A stretch of 39,936 nt of DNA from positions 1 to 39,936 of the forward strand of contig NZ_ALWX01000011.1 in the NCBI RefSeq assembly GCF_000297495.1. Reading direction: 5' to 3'. Below, piece by piece: positions 13,753 to 22,720 of this stretch. The position numbers and the translations under genes were made by a program. Each line of letters starts with the position of its first letter. Position 1 is the first letter of the stretch. This stretch comes from Janibacter hoylei PVAS-1. Lineage in GTDB: Bacteria > Actinomycetota > Actinomycetes > Actinomycetales > Dermatophilaceae. The notes beneath the pieces were generated by a model. The model saw only the letters and a program-made list of their open reading frames with translations. It was not told the DNA's origin and did no database searches.

Positions 13753-14277
13753 GTGGATACTGGAGATGTCGCCCTGCTGATCTCGACGCTGTCGCTGGTC
13801 ATTGCCGGAGCGTCGCTGGGGTGGCAGGTGGCGCAGTGGCTCCTGTCCGCAGGGCGCGCAAGAGCCGTTCTGATGCACGGCATGCTCCACGGTGCCGGTG
13901 CCTTCGTCGGCCCGGTCCGAAAGGACGGATCCGGCTACGACCTGAAGATCCTTCATCGCCAAGGGTTCGAGGGAATCGCCGTCGTCGGTATCCAGGTCAC
14001 GAACCACGGCCGGGCACCACTCTTCGTCGAGGGGGTCAGCCTCGCCCCGCGAGGCGGTGTCATGAGGTTCGTCCCGATCGCCGAGCTCCACGGGCCAGAC
14101 CTTCCGCACAGGCTCGAGGCTGGGACGAACGCCAGCTGGTACACCATCGCCGATCACGCTGCGACGCTCGCCGCCAGTTCGCGGGATGTGTTGCGGGAGA
14201 AGGTCTCCGGCGTCTACATGACGGCCCAGCTCGGAACAGGGAACACCGTCGAGACCAAGCGAACCTTGCGGGTGTAG
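13753..14277 (+). CDS. Membrane-anchored hypothetical protein
   Basis: 174 residues from GTG 13753. A single N-terminal transmembrane helix (ALLISTLSLVIAGASLGWQV, about 7-26) is followed by a cytosolic beta-rich domain with FEGIAVVGIQVTNHGRAPLF, resembling the small actinobacterial proteins whose 'V-x-NxGRxPV-x-V' core is predicted Ig-like. It probably anchors a beta-sandwich domain to the membrane. The function is not known. The gene is likely leaderless (TAATGT 6 nt upstream) and stands in the row of accessory genes before the restriction-modification operon. Confidence 0.55.
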   Translation: MDTGDVALLISTLSLVIAGASLGWQVAQWLLSAGRARAVLMHGMLHGAGAFVGPVRKDGSGYDLKILHRQGFEGIAVVGIQVTNHGRAPLFVEGVSLAPRGGVMRFVPIAELHGPDLPHRLEAGTNASWYTIADHAATLAASSRDVLREKVSGVYMTAQLGTGNTVETKRTLRV

Positions 14278-14464
14278 CGCATGGGTCGTCGGCGGCGTCG
14301 GTCAGCTCGGATGGAGTGACCAGACGGCGGCCTAGCTGAGTGTGGGTCAAGTCCCGGGCGTGGTCTGGCGGAGCGTGTTCCTTAGCGATGGTTCAGGCGG
14401 TTCTAGCGGCTCATGTCATCACGGACTCTGGACCCTCATTGTCGATGCTGAAACACTCACGACC

Positions 14465-14890
14465 ATGACCGAGGACCTGATCGCTCTTCCATCCGTCGAC
14501 GACTACGCGTCCGCCTTCACCGAGGTCAAGGACAAGATCACCCCGAAGCAGCTGGAGTTGCTCAGGTTCCACCATGCCCAACCCGGTCGTGCAGCCTCGG
14601 CCAGCACCATGGCGCGAGCCGTCGGCTTTGAGTCCTTCAGCGCGGTCAACGTCCAGTACGGGAAACTCGCGCGGTTGGTCGCCGAAGCGGCGGGTCTCGA
14701 ACTGGCGGAACACGTCAAGGTCGGGGCACTGGTCCAGTTCGTGCATCCGGATCAAGCAGCCAACGAACACTTTTTGTGGTTGATGCGCGAGAACGTCGCC
14801 ATCGCGTTGGAGAACCTGGGCTGGGTCCCACGCGTGTCGCAGTACCTCTACCCCGAGCTGGCCCTGAAGCGACTCTCGACGATCGAGTAG
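14465..14890 (+). CDS. Hypothetical protein, restriction-locus associated
   Basis: 141 residues from ATG 14465; the upstream extension to 14342 lacks protein character. The segment ITPKQLELLRFHHAQPGRAA, followed by ARAVGFESFSAVNVQYGKLA, matches a domain I have seen in uncharacterised proteins, sometimes fused or adjacent to nucleases: a helix pair, then the 'A-x-x-x-G-(Y/F)-x-(S)-(Y/F)-(S)-A-x-N-x-QYG-x-L' block. No catalytic residues are evident. It converges with hsdR (39-nt gap), outside that operon. It may be an accessory or anti-phage gene; this is inference. Confidence 0.5.
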   Translation: MTEDLIALPSVDDYASAFTEVKDKITPKQLELLRFHHAQPGRAASASTMARAVGFESFSAVNVQYGKLARLVAEAAGLELAEHVKVGALVQFVHPDQAANEHFLWLMRENVAIALENLGWVPRVSQYLYPELALKRLSTIE

Positions 14891-14929
14891 GCCGACACCT
14901 GTCGGTCCACCGCGAGGGAGAACGGTCAT

Positions 14930-17900
14930 CTACCCGGGCTCGTCTGACATCCTCTGACGCCGCGACTGGTACAGGTAGGCACCGATGAGCCGGATGAGCT
15001 CGTCAGCCCGTTCGTTCTCGCCCGTGAGCGCGCCGGTGAGCTTGCCGAAGGCACCTTCGTTCAGCACTGCCGCATCGGTGAGCGTCTCCCGAAGGTCGGG
15101 TGAGGTGAGGAACTGGTCCTGGGCGTTGTGGTCGATCTGGTCAGCGATGCGCGCGTCTGCCTCGGCCATGCCGGCTGCGGCGACGACGAAGCCCTCGATC
15201 TGGGGATCGGCGAATTCCGAGCCGAACAGGGCATTGATGCGGGAGACCACCTCGGAGAGCAGTTCTTGCTGCGGGTCCTTGCTGGGGGCGTGTGTGCCGA
15301 TGCCGGTGATGCCTCGTACTGCTGGGGTCTCTTGGTCACCGGCCAGGCCGATGTCGGCCTTGCCTGATCGATCTGGCGCACCCGGCGCAGCTCGAGACCC
15401 GACACGTCCGCGTCGATCTCCTGCCCATCGCCGGGCAGCAGGTGCACCAGCTGGCGCAGGAACTCCGCGAGCTTCTCCAGGTCGGACGTGCCGTAGTCGA
15501 TGACCTGGGACATGAAGTCGTACAAGCGGACGTAGGAGCCGCAGTCCTTGCGGAAGGTGTGTAGCTCGTCGAGGGCCTGCTGGTCTCCGCTGTTCTCTGC
15601 CTCGGCCTTGCGCGCGATGTACTCATCCCGCGCAGGGGTGACCGCTGCGTTCAGCGCCGCGTGCGACTGCACCGGTGCCCACCACGCCTGCGCGTACCGC
15701 TCGACGTCGTTCGGCGTGTAGATCCTCGTCTCGGCCAGTTTCGCTGCGAGACGGTGGACGAGGTTCGGATCCGTCTCGGTCTCGACGTGCGCCTCGAGGT
15801 AGTAGGTGAGGAACGCATCCTGGATCTCTGTCGGGTCGTTGACGAAGTCCAGCACGAAGGTGCGGTCCTTCACCTCGCCCGACGGTGCCCGGTAGGTGCG
15901 GTTGAGCCGGGACAGGGTCTGGACCGCATGCACGTCCGGCAGCTTCTTGTCCACGTACATCGCGCACAGCAGCGGCTGGTCGAAGCCGGTCTGGAACTTG
16001 TCAGCGACGATCATCAGCCGGTAGTCGGGCCGGCGGAACTCCTTGGCGAGGTCCGAGCCGAGGCCGGGGTTCATGCTCGCCTCGGTCGCGTCGACCAGTC
16101 CGTACTCCTCGTCGCTGATCTTGTCCGAGAACGCCACGATCGTCTGGTATGCGTACCCCTTCTTCGCGAGGTACTTGTCCGTCTCGATCTTGTAGCGCAC
16201 GGCGGCTTGGCGGGAGTCGGTGACGACCATGGCCTTGGCGTGCCCGTCCAGCAGATGCGCGACTGAGGTGCGGAAGTGCTCGACGATGATCTCGACCTTC
16301 TGCCCGATGTTGGTCGGGTGCAGGTTGGCGAACCGCATGATCTTGCGTGTGGCGACCTTCGGGTCCACGAGCCGATCCTCGGTGGCTTCGTCGTCGGTGA
16401 TGGTCGTGAGGATGCCCTGCTCGCCGCGCTGCTCGATCTCGAACGCGGTCTTGTACGTCTGGTAGCCGCGCAGCACGTCGAGGATGAAGCCCTCCTCGAT
16501 GGCCTGCCGCATCGGGTAGACGTCGAACGAGACCGGCTTGCCGTCATCGCCAGGTCGGCCGAACAGCGACTTCGTCTTCGCCTTGGGCGTGGCCGTGAAC
16601 GCCAGCATCGACACGTTCGCCGCGCCGGCACGCGCCGCCGTCTGGGCAGCGATCTTCCGTTCCCGGGCGAGATCGGCCTCGATGACCTCGTTGACGACGT
16701 CCTGGGAGTCGACATCCTCCTCGGTGGCGACTTCCCCACCGTCGGTGAGGACCTTCTTCAGGTCCGCGGCCGTCTTGCCGGACTGGGAGGTGTGGGCCTC
16801 GTCCACGATGACCGCGAAGTTCTTGTCACCCAGCGTGGACTCCAACAGCCCCTTGACGTAGGGGAACGTCTGGATGGTGACGACGACGATCAGCGCAGAG
16901 CCTGTCAGGGCATCGAGCAGCGCACGGGACTTGGACCCGCCGGAGCGACGGATGGCGGTCGAGTCGATGACCGCCACGGTGCCGACGGTGTCGTCGACCT
17001 GCTCGACAGCCTGCTGCAGCTGTGCGTCCAGGACACGGCGGTCCGAGACGATCAGGACCTTGTCGAACACCTTGGTGTTGGACGTGTCGTGCAGACGGGC
17101 GAGCCGGTGGGCCGTCCAGGCGATCGTGTTCGTCTTGCCGGAGCCGGCCGAGTGCTCGATGAGGTAGCGCTTGCCGGGGCCTTCGAGGGTGATCACCCGC
17201 ACGGTCTTCTCCACCGCTCGCCACTGGTGGTAGCGAGGGAACATCAACGCGGTGGAGCGCTTGATCTTGCCGGTGGCCGGGTCCTCTGTGGTCTCGGACT
17301 TGAGGAACATCTGGGAACCGAGGATCGCCAGCCAGTTGTCGCGCTGCAGGACCTCCTCCCACAGGTACGAGGTCGCTGCACCGGTGGGGTTGGCCGGGTT
17401 GCCCGCCGCGCCGGTGTCTGCGTGACCGCGGTTGAAGGGCAGGAAGTACGTCTTCTCCCCCGCCAGCTTCGTGGTCATATGGACCTGGTCGTCATCGAGG
17501 GCGAAGTGCACCAGGGCTCGAGTGCCGAAGCCGAGCAGCGGCTGTCCTGCAGGGTCGCGGTCCTTGCGGTACTGCGTGACCGCGGTACGCCACTCCTGCT
17601 TGAAGGAGGACTTCAGCTCCGCGGTTGCCACTGGCAGGCCGTTGACGAAGAACACAAGATCGATCGAGCGGGAGTCGCCACGCTTCGGCGAGAAGTGCAC
17701 CTGCCTGGCGACCCGCAGACGCACCTTGCGGTAGTTATCGGTCACCTGGGGGTTCAGCGTCGTGGCGGGGCGGAACTGGCACATCCGCAGGTGCGCGGTC
17801 GCGCCGCGCGTGTGGGAGAACTTCCGACGGAGCACGTTCAACGTGCCGCCGCCGGAGGACATGGGCGTATCGAGCTTGGTCACGAGCGCGTTGAGCAGCG

Positions 17901-18120
17901 CCTCGCGATCGGCCGGCTCGCTGGGGGTACCGACCCGGACGACCTTGGCGTACTCCTCTGGCTGGGTCTCGGACAGCCACCAGTGCACGTCCTGCGGCCA
18001 GAGCGCACGCTTGGCGTCGTAGCCGTCCCCGGTCAGGCTGTACTCCCAGCCGTGGTTGGCAAGGTACTCCGCGATCTCGGCCTCGAACGCCGCTTCTCGG
18101 GTTCCGTCGGGTGAAGCCAT
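14930..18120 (-). pseudogene. hsdR: Type I restriction enzyme R subunit, frameshifted near the C terminus
   Basis: HsdR translocates DNA and cuts unmethylated targets in the R2M2S1 complex. The first frame (18120 to about 15,370) has the nuclease motif D154...E168-L-K170 (SIDLVFFVNG, AELKS), Walker A SAGSGKT (324-330), the DEAH box (IVDEAHTSQSG), and helicase motifs VTDSRQAAV, QTGFDQPLL and QTLSRLNRTYRAPSG. Near 15,361-15,371 the frame fails, and the expected C terminus (KADIGLAGDQETPAVRGITG..., then SRINALFGSEFADPQIEGF) continues in another frame to TAG at 14930. Adding one base (GGCAAGG to GGCCAAGG, minus strand) restores 1,063 residues. As written, the protein keeps nuclease and motor domains but has an aberrant tail. 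It starts 5 nt after hsdS. Confidence 0.85.
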
Positions 18121-18125
18121 GTTGC

Positions 18126-19376
18126 TCAGCCAGCCTTCCGTGATGCTGTGCGGACGTCGACCTGTCCGGTGACCGCGGCCGTGATGAGCGCCGAGCGTCG
18201 CTCCTTGGCCAGGGCAATGTGCTCCTCGGCCTTGTCGATCAGTGCGTCGATGCGGGCAGTCACCTCCTCGAGCTCCTTCACCAACTGGTGCTGCTGTTGC
18301 AATTCCGGCATCGGAACCCTGAGTGCCCTGAGATCTCCCACGGTGAGCCCTCCCTTAGTCGCGCCGTTCTCGCTACTGATGCGTCGCAGATGGTCATACT
18401 GCGACCGCAGCAGCCACAAGAGATAGTCAGGGACCCAGAAGCGTTCATCTGGTTCGATGAATGCGAGATGCTGATTGATCGTCGAGCCGATTCGCAGGAT
18501 TGTGGCAGCACCTCGAGTCTTCCCCTCACCAGTGAGCGCCACCAAGATCGAGCCCGGTTTCACCATGGGGAGATGGCATTCCTTGACAGCGACTCGAGTC
18601 ACGAGTTTCGACGGCTCAAGTACCTGAGTGCGGTTGACGACCGATGAGTTCACCCATGGGATATCACCGTCAAGCCAGTACCGGTCCTCGCCGCTACGCG
18701 GCGTGGACCCGTTACCCATTCGGGTTCTGCGATGGAGTTTGTCGGGTCTATGCCCGACAGGTGCTGCCTTAGTGAGAACCGACGGCACCACCATGCGCCG
18801 CCGCTCCCGCAGCAGCCCGATGAACTCCTCCTGCTTGGCCACCAGCGCGTCGATCTGGACCGTCTCCTGGTCCAGGTAGTCGACGATGGCACGCTGCTCG
18901 TCCGGCGGAGGGACTGGGATCGGGATCGATGCGAACGCTGGCGACGACAGTTCGATGAAAGTGGTGCCCTGCCCTCGGGCCATCAAGTCCGCGCGTGCCG
19001 CGACAAGTGCAAGTGCCATGTAGCGCGGTTCAACTCCTGCCTGCGGCGCGACCGCCCTGCATCCCTGGTTGAAGGCCGAGATCTCGCCGATGCGGCCGAC
19101 GTGTCCAATCGGTGCGCGAGTCGACACGAGCACGCTGCCGCCCGGGGCGAGCCCAGCGCCGCGGGTTCCGACCTTAGTGAGCGTGCGCCCGGTTGTCGCG
19201 ACGAGCGCGCCGTCGGCACCGTTGAGATCCGGCGGAGTGACGAAAGGAAAAGGCCCGTCCCAGTTGACCGGATCTGACGTGGGCGTGCCGCCGTTCAGTA
19301 CCCGCCCGAGTCTCCTCAGGGGAAGCAAGCGCCAGTCTTCTGGAAGCATGGACGCGTCGAACCAGGACGGCGTCAT
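18126..19376 (-). CDS. hsdS: Type I restriction-modification specificity subunit S
   Basis: 416 residues from ATG 19374-19376, which overlaps the hsdM stop (ATGA); the frame upstream is a shadow of hsdM. There are two target-recognition domains, about residues 14-170 (LGRVLNGGTPTSDPVNWDGP...IPIPVPPPDEQ) and 215-380 (GSTPRSGEDRYW...IPWVNSS...VPMPELQQQ). Each ends in the conserved helix that spaces the two half-sites (QRAIVDYLDQETVQIDALVA and HQLVKELEEVTARIDALIDK). Together they recognise a bipartite DNA sequence and dictate both methylation and cleavage. The two domains differ, so the target is asymmetric. The order is hsdM-hsdS-hsdR, one transcript. Confidence 0.9.
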   Translation of the reverse strand: MTPSWFDASMLPEDWRLLPLRRLGRVLNGGTPTSDPVNWDGPFPFVTPPDLNGADGALVATTGRTLTKVGTRGAGLAPGGSVLVSTRAPIGHVGRIGEISAFNQGCRAVAPQAGVEPRYMALALVAARADLMARGQGTTFIELSSPAFASIPIPVPPPDEQRAIVDYLDQETVQIDALVAKQEEFIGLLRERRRMVVPSVLTKAAPVGHRPDKLHRRTRMGNGSTPRSGEDRYWLDGDIPWVNSSVVNRTQVLEPSKLVTRVAVKECHLPMVKPGSILVALTGEGKTRGAATILRIGSTINQHLAFIEPDERFWVPDYLLWLLRSQYDHLRRISSENGATKGGLTVGDLRALRVPMPELQQQHQLVKELEEVTARIDALIDKAEEHIALAKERRSALITAAVTGQVDVRTASRKAG

Positions 19377-21379
19377 CCCTCCACCTCGCGCAGAAGGGTC
19401 ATGATCTCGCCGACGACTCGCTCGAGGTCCGCATCGATCTCTTCGAGCGGCCTGGGCGGCTCGTATGTGTAGAAGTGCCGTGTGAACGGGATCTCGTAGC
19501 CGGTCTTGGTCTTGTCCCAGTCGATCCAGGCGTCGTCGACGTGGGGCTTCACCTCGGCATCGAAGTACGCCTGCACGGTCTCCTTGAGCGCCTCGTGTGT
19601 CTTGGGACATCCACCCCAGCCGAACGGCACGTTCTCGGTGTCGCGCAGAGCCGGGTCGGGCTCAGGCTCACCCTTGTTCGCGCCGGAGGTGTGCAGGCAG
19701 ACGCTTGCGGCCTCGTCATGGACGCCGATGGTCTGCCACAGAGCCTTGCGCTGCGCGGCGGTCAAGCTCAAGCCGCAGTCGCGCAGGTGGGAGCCGATGT
19801 CCTTGTTGAACTTCTCCCGGTTCAGGTACACCTCGTCACCGAACGACTCGAGGGCTTCACCCAGCCCGTCGACCTTGCCGAGCGTCTTGTGCTCTGTCAC
19901 GGCGCTGACGGTCTCGCTCGTGCACTGGAAGCGCAGCTGCAGCGGACGCTCGACCGTGACGGTCCAGTACGCGAAGTCGCGGTTGGAGAACACCTTCACC
20001 GGGACCTGGATCTCGTCGTCCTCGGCCGACTGGTCGGCGAAGGCACGCACGATCGCCTCGCGCTGCTTCTGGGCGATCTCGACGCGCTTGGAACCAATCG
20101 ACTTGCGCAGCTTCGAGCCCAGCTCGGTGGCGTCGATGAGCCGGATCTGGCCCTTGCGATCCTCGGGCTTGGCGTTGGTCAGGATCCACAGATAGGTGGC
20201 GATGCCGGTGTTGTAGAACATGTCGTTCGGCAGCGCGACGATCGCTTCGACGAGGTCGTTCTCGAGCATGTGACCCCGGATCTCCGAGGGGCCGGAGCCT
20301 GCACCGCCGTTGAACAGCGGCGAGCCGTTCAGGACGATGCCAGCGCGACCTCCGCGGCCGGTGTCATCGACGTCGCGCATCTTGGATGCCACGTGCAGCA
20401 GGAACAGCATCGCGGCGTCGCCCACCGCCGGCAGGCCCGGCGCGAACCTGCCCTGCCCGCCGCGGACGTGCTCGCCCTTGACCTCTGCCTCCACAGCCTT
20501 CCAGTCGGTGCCGAACGGCGGGTTGGACAAGACGTAGTCGAAGCGCTGGTCCTCGAACCGGTCAACCACGAGGGTGTCGCCCTGTCGGACGTTGGACGGG
20601 TCCTGACCCTTGATGAGCAGGTCGGCCTTGCAGATGGCGTACGTGCGCGGGTTAATCTCCTGACCGAAGAGCGCCGTGGACGCGTCGGGGTTCAGGTCGT
20701 GCAGGTGCTCGTCGGCGACGGTGAGCATGCCGCCGGTGCCGACGGTGGGGTCATAGATGGAACGCACAGCGCCACGCTCGCGCAGAGCCTCGGTGTCGTC
20801 GGCGTAGACCAGGTCGACGAGCAGCCGCACCACGTCGCGCGGCGTGTAGAACTGGCCGGCACCGTCGTTCGCGGACTCCGCGAAGCGGTAGATGAGGTTC
20901 TCGAACAGATCCCCCATGTCGGCATTCGAGACGTTGTCCGGCGACATGTCGATGACCTCGAAGTGGCGGACCACCTGGGCAAGTCTGTTGCGCGCGTCGA
21001 GGGTGCGGATCACGTTCTCGAAGTCGAAGGACTTGAAGACGTCGAGGTTGCCCGAGAACCCACCGACGTAGTCGATGAGGTTCTCCGCGAGGTTGTCCGG
21101 GTCCTGCAGCGCCTTCTGCAGCGTGTAGTCACTGGTGGTCCAGAACGCCAGGCCGGCGCTGTCCTCGGACCGGGTGGCGATCTTCAGGCGTGTCCGGCGC
21201 TGCTGCTCGCCGTCGTACTTCGCCACGATCTCGGCCATCGCCTCACGGTGCGGGGCCATGACGCACTCGAGGCGTCGCAGCACCGTGAACGGCAGGATGA
21301 CTGAGCCGTACTCGGCCTCGGAGTACGGACCGCGCAGGGTGTCGGCGACACTCCACACGAAGTTGGACAGAACGGACAC
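19373..21379 (-). CDS. hsdM: Type I restriction-modification DNA methyltransferase subunit M
   Basis: 668 residues from GTG 21377-21379 with AGGAG four bases upstream. HsdM adds a methyl group to adenine N6 in the sequence read by HsdS. The N-terminal helical domain (about 1-150) precedes the catalytic domain with GQFYTPRDVV (176-185), AdoMet motif I DPTVGTGGM (210-218) and the catalytic NPPF (286-289). The enzyme is longer than the common 500-550-residue HsdM, with an extra C-terminal region (about 480-668) including LSLTAAQRKALWQTIG and the tail that ends in a helix (EEIDADLERVVGEIMTLLRE). It is the first gene of the operon and overlaps hsdS by 4 nt. A promoter should lie in 21380-21600, but none is clear. 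Confidence 0.9.
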   Translation of the reverse strand: MSVLSNFVWSVADTLRGPYSEAEYGSVILPFTVLRRLECVMAPHREAMAEIVAKYDGEQQRRTRLKIATRSEDSAGLAFWTTSDYTLQKALQDPDNLAENLIDYVGGFSGNLDVFKSFDFENVIRTLDARNRLAQVVRHFEVIDMSPDNVSNADMGDLFENLIYRFAESANDGAGQFYTPRDVVRLLVDLVYADDTEALRERGAVRSIYDPTVGTGGMLTVADEHLHDLNPDASTALFGQEINPRTYAICKADLLIKGQDPSNVRQGDTLVVDRFEDQRFDYVLSNPPFGTDWKAVEAEVKGEHVRGGQGRFAPGLPAVGDAAMLFLLHVASKMRDVDDTGRGGRAGIVLNGSPLFNGGAGSGPSEIRGHMLENDLVEAIVALPNDMFYNTGIATYLWILTNAKPEDRKGQIRLIDATELGSKLRKSIGSKRVEIAQKQREAIVRAFADQSAEDDEIQVPVKVFSNRDFAYWTVTVERPLQLRFQCTSETVSAVTEHKTLGKVDGLGEALESFGDEVYLNREKFNKDIGSHLRDCGLSLTAAQRKALWQTIGVHDEAASVCLHTSGANKGEPEPDPALRDTENVPFGWGGCPKTHEALKETVQAYFDAEVKPHVDDAWIDWDKTKTGYEIPFTRHFYTYEPPRPLEEIDADLERVVGEIMTLLREVEG

Positions 21380-21637
21380 GGCACTCCTGGTCAGGTGAGA
21401 GCGGATTCGACTCGTGCACCGACCCTATCCACGTGGGGTGACAATGCTGCGCGGGTCGCGCACTCCATCGGACAACGGGTGCCGAGGGGCTGCTCGCGCC
21501 GCGCGGCCACCTCTGCCCTGAGCTCGGCCAACCACAGCGCGACCGACGGAGCCCGCGTCCCCGCGCGGACGGGCACTACCCTTGTGCCTCAAGGCAGTTC
21601 GGGCTTCGATATCGAGGAGACAGTTGCCGACGCAGGG

Positions 21638-21904
21638 CGGCGCGTTGATCCAGATCTCCTCGACGCGAGGGTCGTCGAAGTACTGCTGCAGCGGGCCGAA
21701 ACCCGCGACGGTGTCGAGCACGAGCTTGACCGCGCGCTCGACGTTGCCGAGCGGCGGCAGCCCACCGTGCGTGCTGCGCTCGTCGTAGTCGACGACGGCG
21801 GCGCGCACGAGGTCGGCGACCTGCCCGGTCTCGCGGACCGGATCCAGACCGGAGCGTCGGATGAGCTCGCGGACCTCGGTCTCGACGGTCTCGACGGCGT
21901 CCAT
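21638..21904 (-). pseudogene. cpaF: CpaF/TadA-type secretion ATPase, N-terminal fragment
   Basis: From ATG 21902-21904 the frame encodes about 89 residues matching the N-terminal domain of CpaF-like pilus/secretion ATPases: VRELIRRSGLDPV, VDYDERSTHGGLPPL, LDTVAGFGPLQ and DDPRVEEIWINAP. The match stops abruptly at about 21,630-21,638, where full proteins continue with a nucleotide-binding domain; after that the frame reads unrelated sequence to 21425. The Walker motifs are missing, so no active ATPase can result. GGGGGG upstream serves as ribosome-binding site. The break marks the likely edge of the accessory region that carries hsdMSR; the other part of the gene is not in the window. Confidence 0.75.
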
Positions 21905-22027
21905 CGGACGACCCCCCTCGTGCGGTGTGGCGTGGCGACACGGACTCCCCGGCCCGATGGACCACGACGCTAGCGATTTGTCAGCGCTTCGCATCTCGAG
22001 AATCCACAGGTGCCCCACCTCGCCACC

Positions 22028-22040
22028 TGAACGGTGTTCT
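22028..22040. promoter_or_regulatory. Putative BioQ operator upstream of bioY
   Basis: TGAAC-GGT-GTTCT is a near-perfect inverted repeat and fits the TGAAC-N3-GTT-x-x type operator reported for the TetR-family biotin repressor BioQ of corynebacteria and mycobacteria. It lies 90 nt before the bioY start, in the divergent region shared with the cpaF fragment. The match is from memory of the consensus. Confidence 0.45.
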
Positions 22041-22129
22041 ACTCGGGGTGAACCGTGCCATGATGCGTGGCTGAGTCCGACGGCCGCTCCCCCGCACGCC
22101 ACCCCGGCCGTCCCAACCGAGAGGCACCC

Positions 22130-22720
22130 GTGTCCACGCAGCGCTCCACCGGCCGCGAGCTGGCGCAGATCGCGACCTTCGCCGGCATCATCGCCGTGCT
22201 GGGTCTCGTCCCCGCCATCGCTCCCTTCGGCAATGCCGTCCCCATCACCGCGCAGTCGCTCGGCATCATGCTCTGCGGCGCCGTCCTCGGTGCCCGCCGC
22301 GGAGCGCTGGCCGTCCTCGTGCTCCTCGCCCTCGTCGCGCTCGGCCTGCCGCTCCTCGCCGGCGGCCGCGGCGGTCTGGGCGTCTTCGCCGGCCCGAGCG
22401 TCGGCTACCTCGTCGGCTGGCCGGTGGCCGCCTACGCGATCGGCATGATGACCCAGGCCATGGGCACGCCCTACCGCGTTGCCCCCGGCGTCGGCATCAA
22501 CGTCCTCGGCGGCGTCCTCCTGCTCAATCTCCTCGGAGTCGTCGGCATGGTGCTGCGCGCCGACCTGTCCGTCGGCGCGGCCTTCGTCGCGGCCGCCCCC
22601 TTCGTCCCCGGTGACCTCGCCAAGGCGGTCATCTGCGCCGTCGTCGCGAAGGGGGTGCACGCCGCCTACCCCGGCCTCATCCGCGCGCGACGGGTGGCCC
22701 GCGAGGATGCCCTCGTCTGA
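22130..22720 (+). CDS. bioY: Biotin transporter substrate-binding subunit BioY
   Basis: 196 residues from GTG 22130 with GAGAGG 6 nt upstream; an upstream in-frame GTG (22067) would add 21 residues without family character. The protein is almost all membrane helices, with the BioY landmarks VPITAQSLGIMLCGAVLGARRG, GRGGLGVFAGPSVGYLVGWP and the C-terminal FVPGDLAKAVICAVVAKG. BioY is the S component that captures biotin and pairs with an ECF module; here the module is encoded in the same operon as bioM and bioN. Its stop overlaps the start of the ligase gene by 14 nt. Confidence 0.95.
   Translation: MSTQRSTGRELAQIATFAGIIAVLGLVPAIAPFGNAVPITAQSLGIMLCGAVLGARRGALAVLVLLALVALGLPLLAGGRGGLGVFAGPSVGYLVGWPVAAYAIGMMTQAMGTPYRVAPGVGINVLGGVLLLNLLGVVGMVLRADLSVGAAFVAAAPFVPGDLAKAVICAVVAKGVHAAYPGLIRARRVAREDALV

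Noticed and set aside
16276..18114. 612-codon open frame on the plus strand
   Set aside because: It is antisense to hsdR, which has a full set of motifs; long antisense frames are common in high-GC DNA.
19475..21304. 609-codon open frame on the plus strand
   Set aside because: Antisense to hsdM, with composition typical of a shadow frame.
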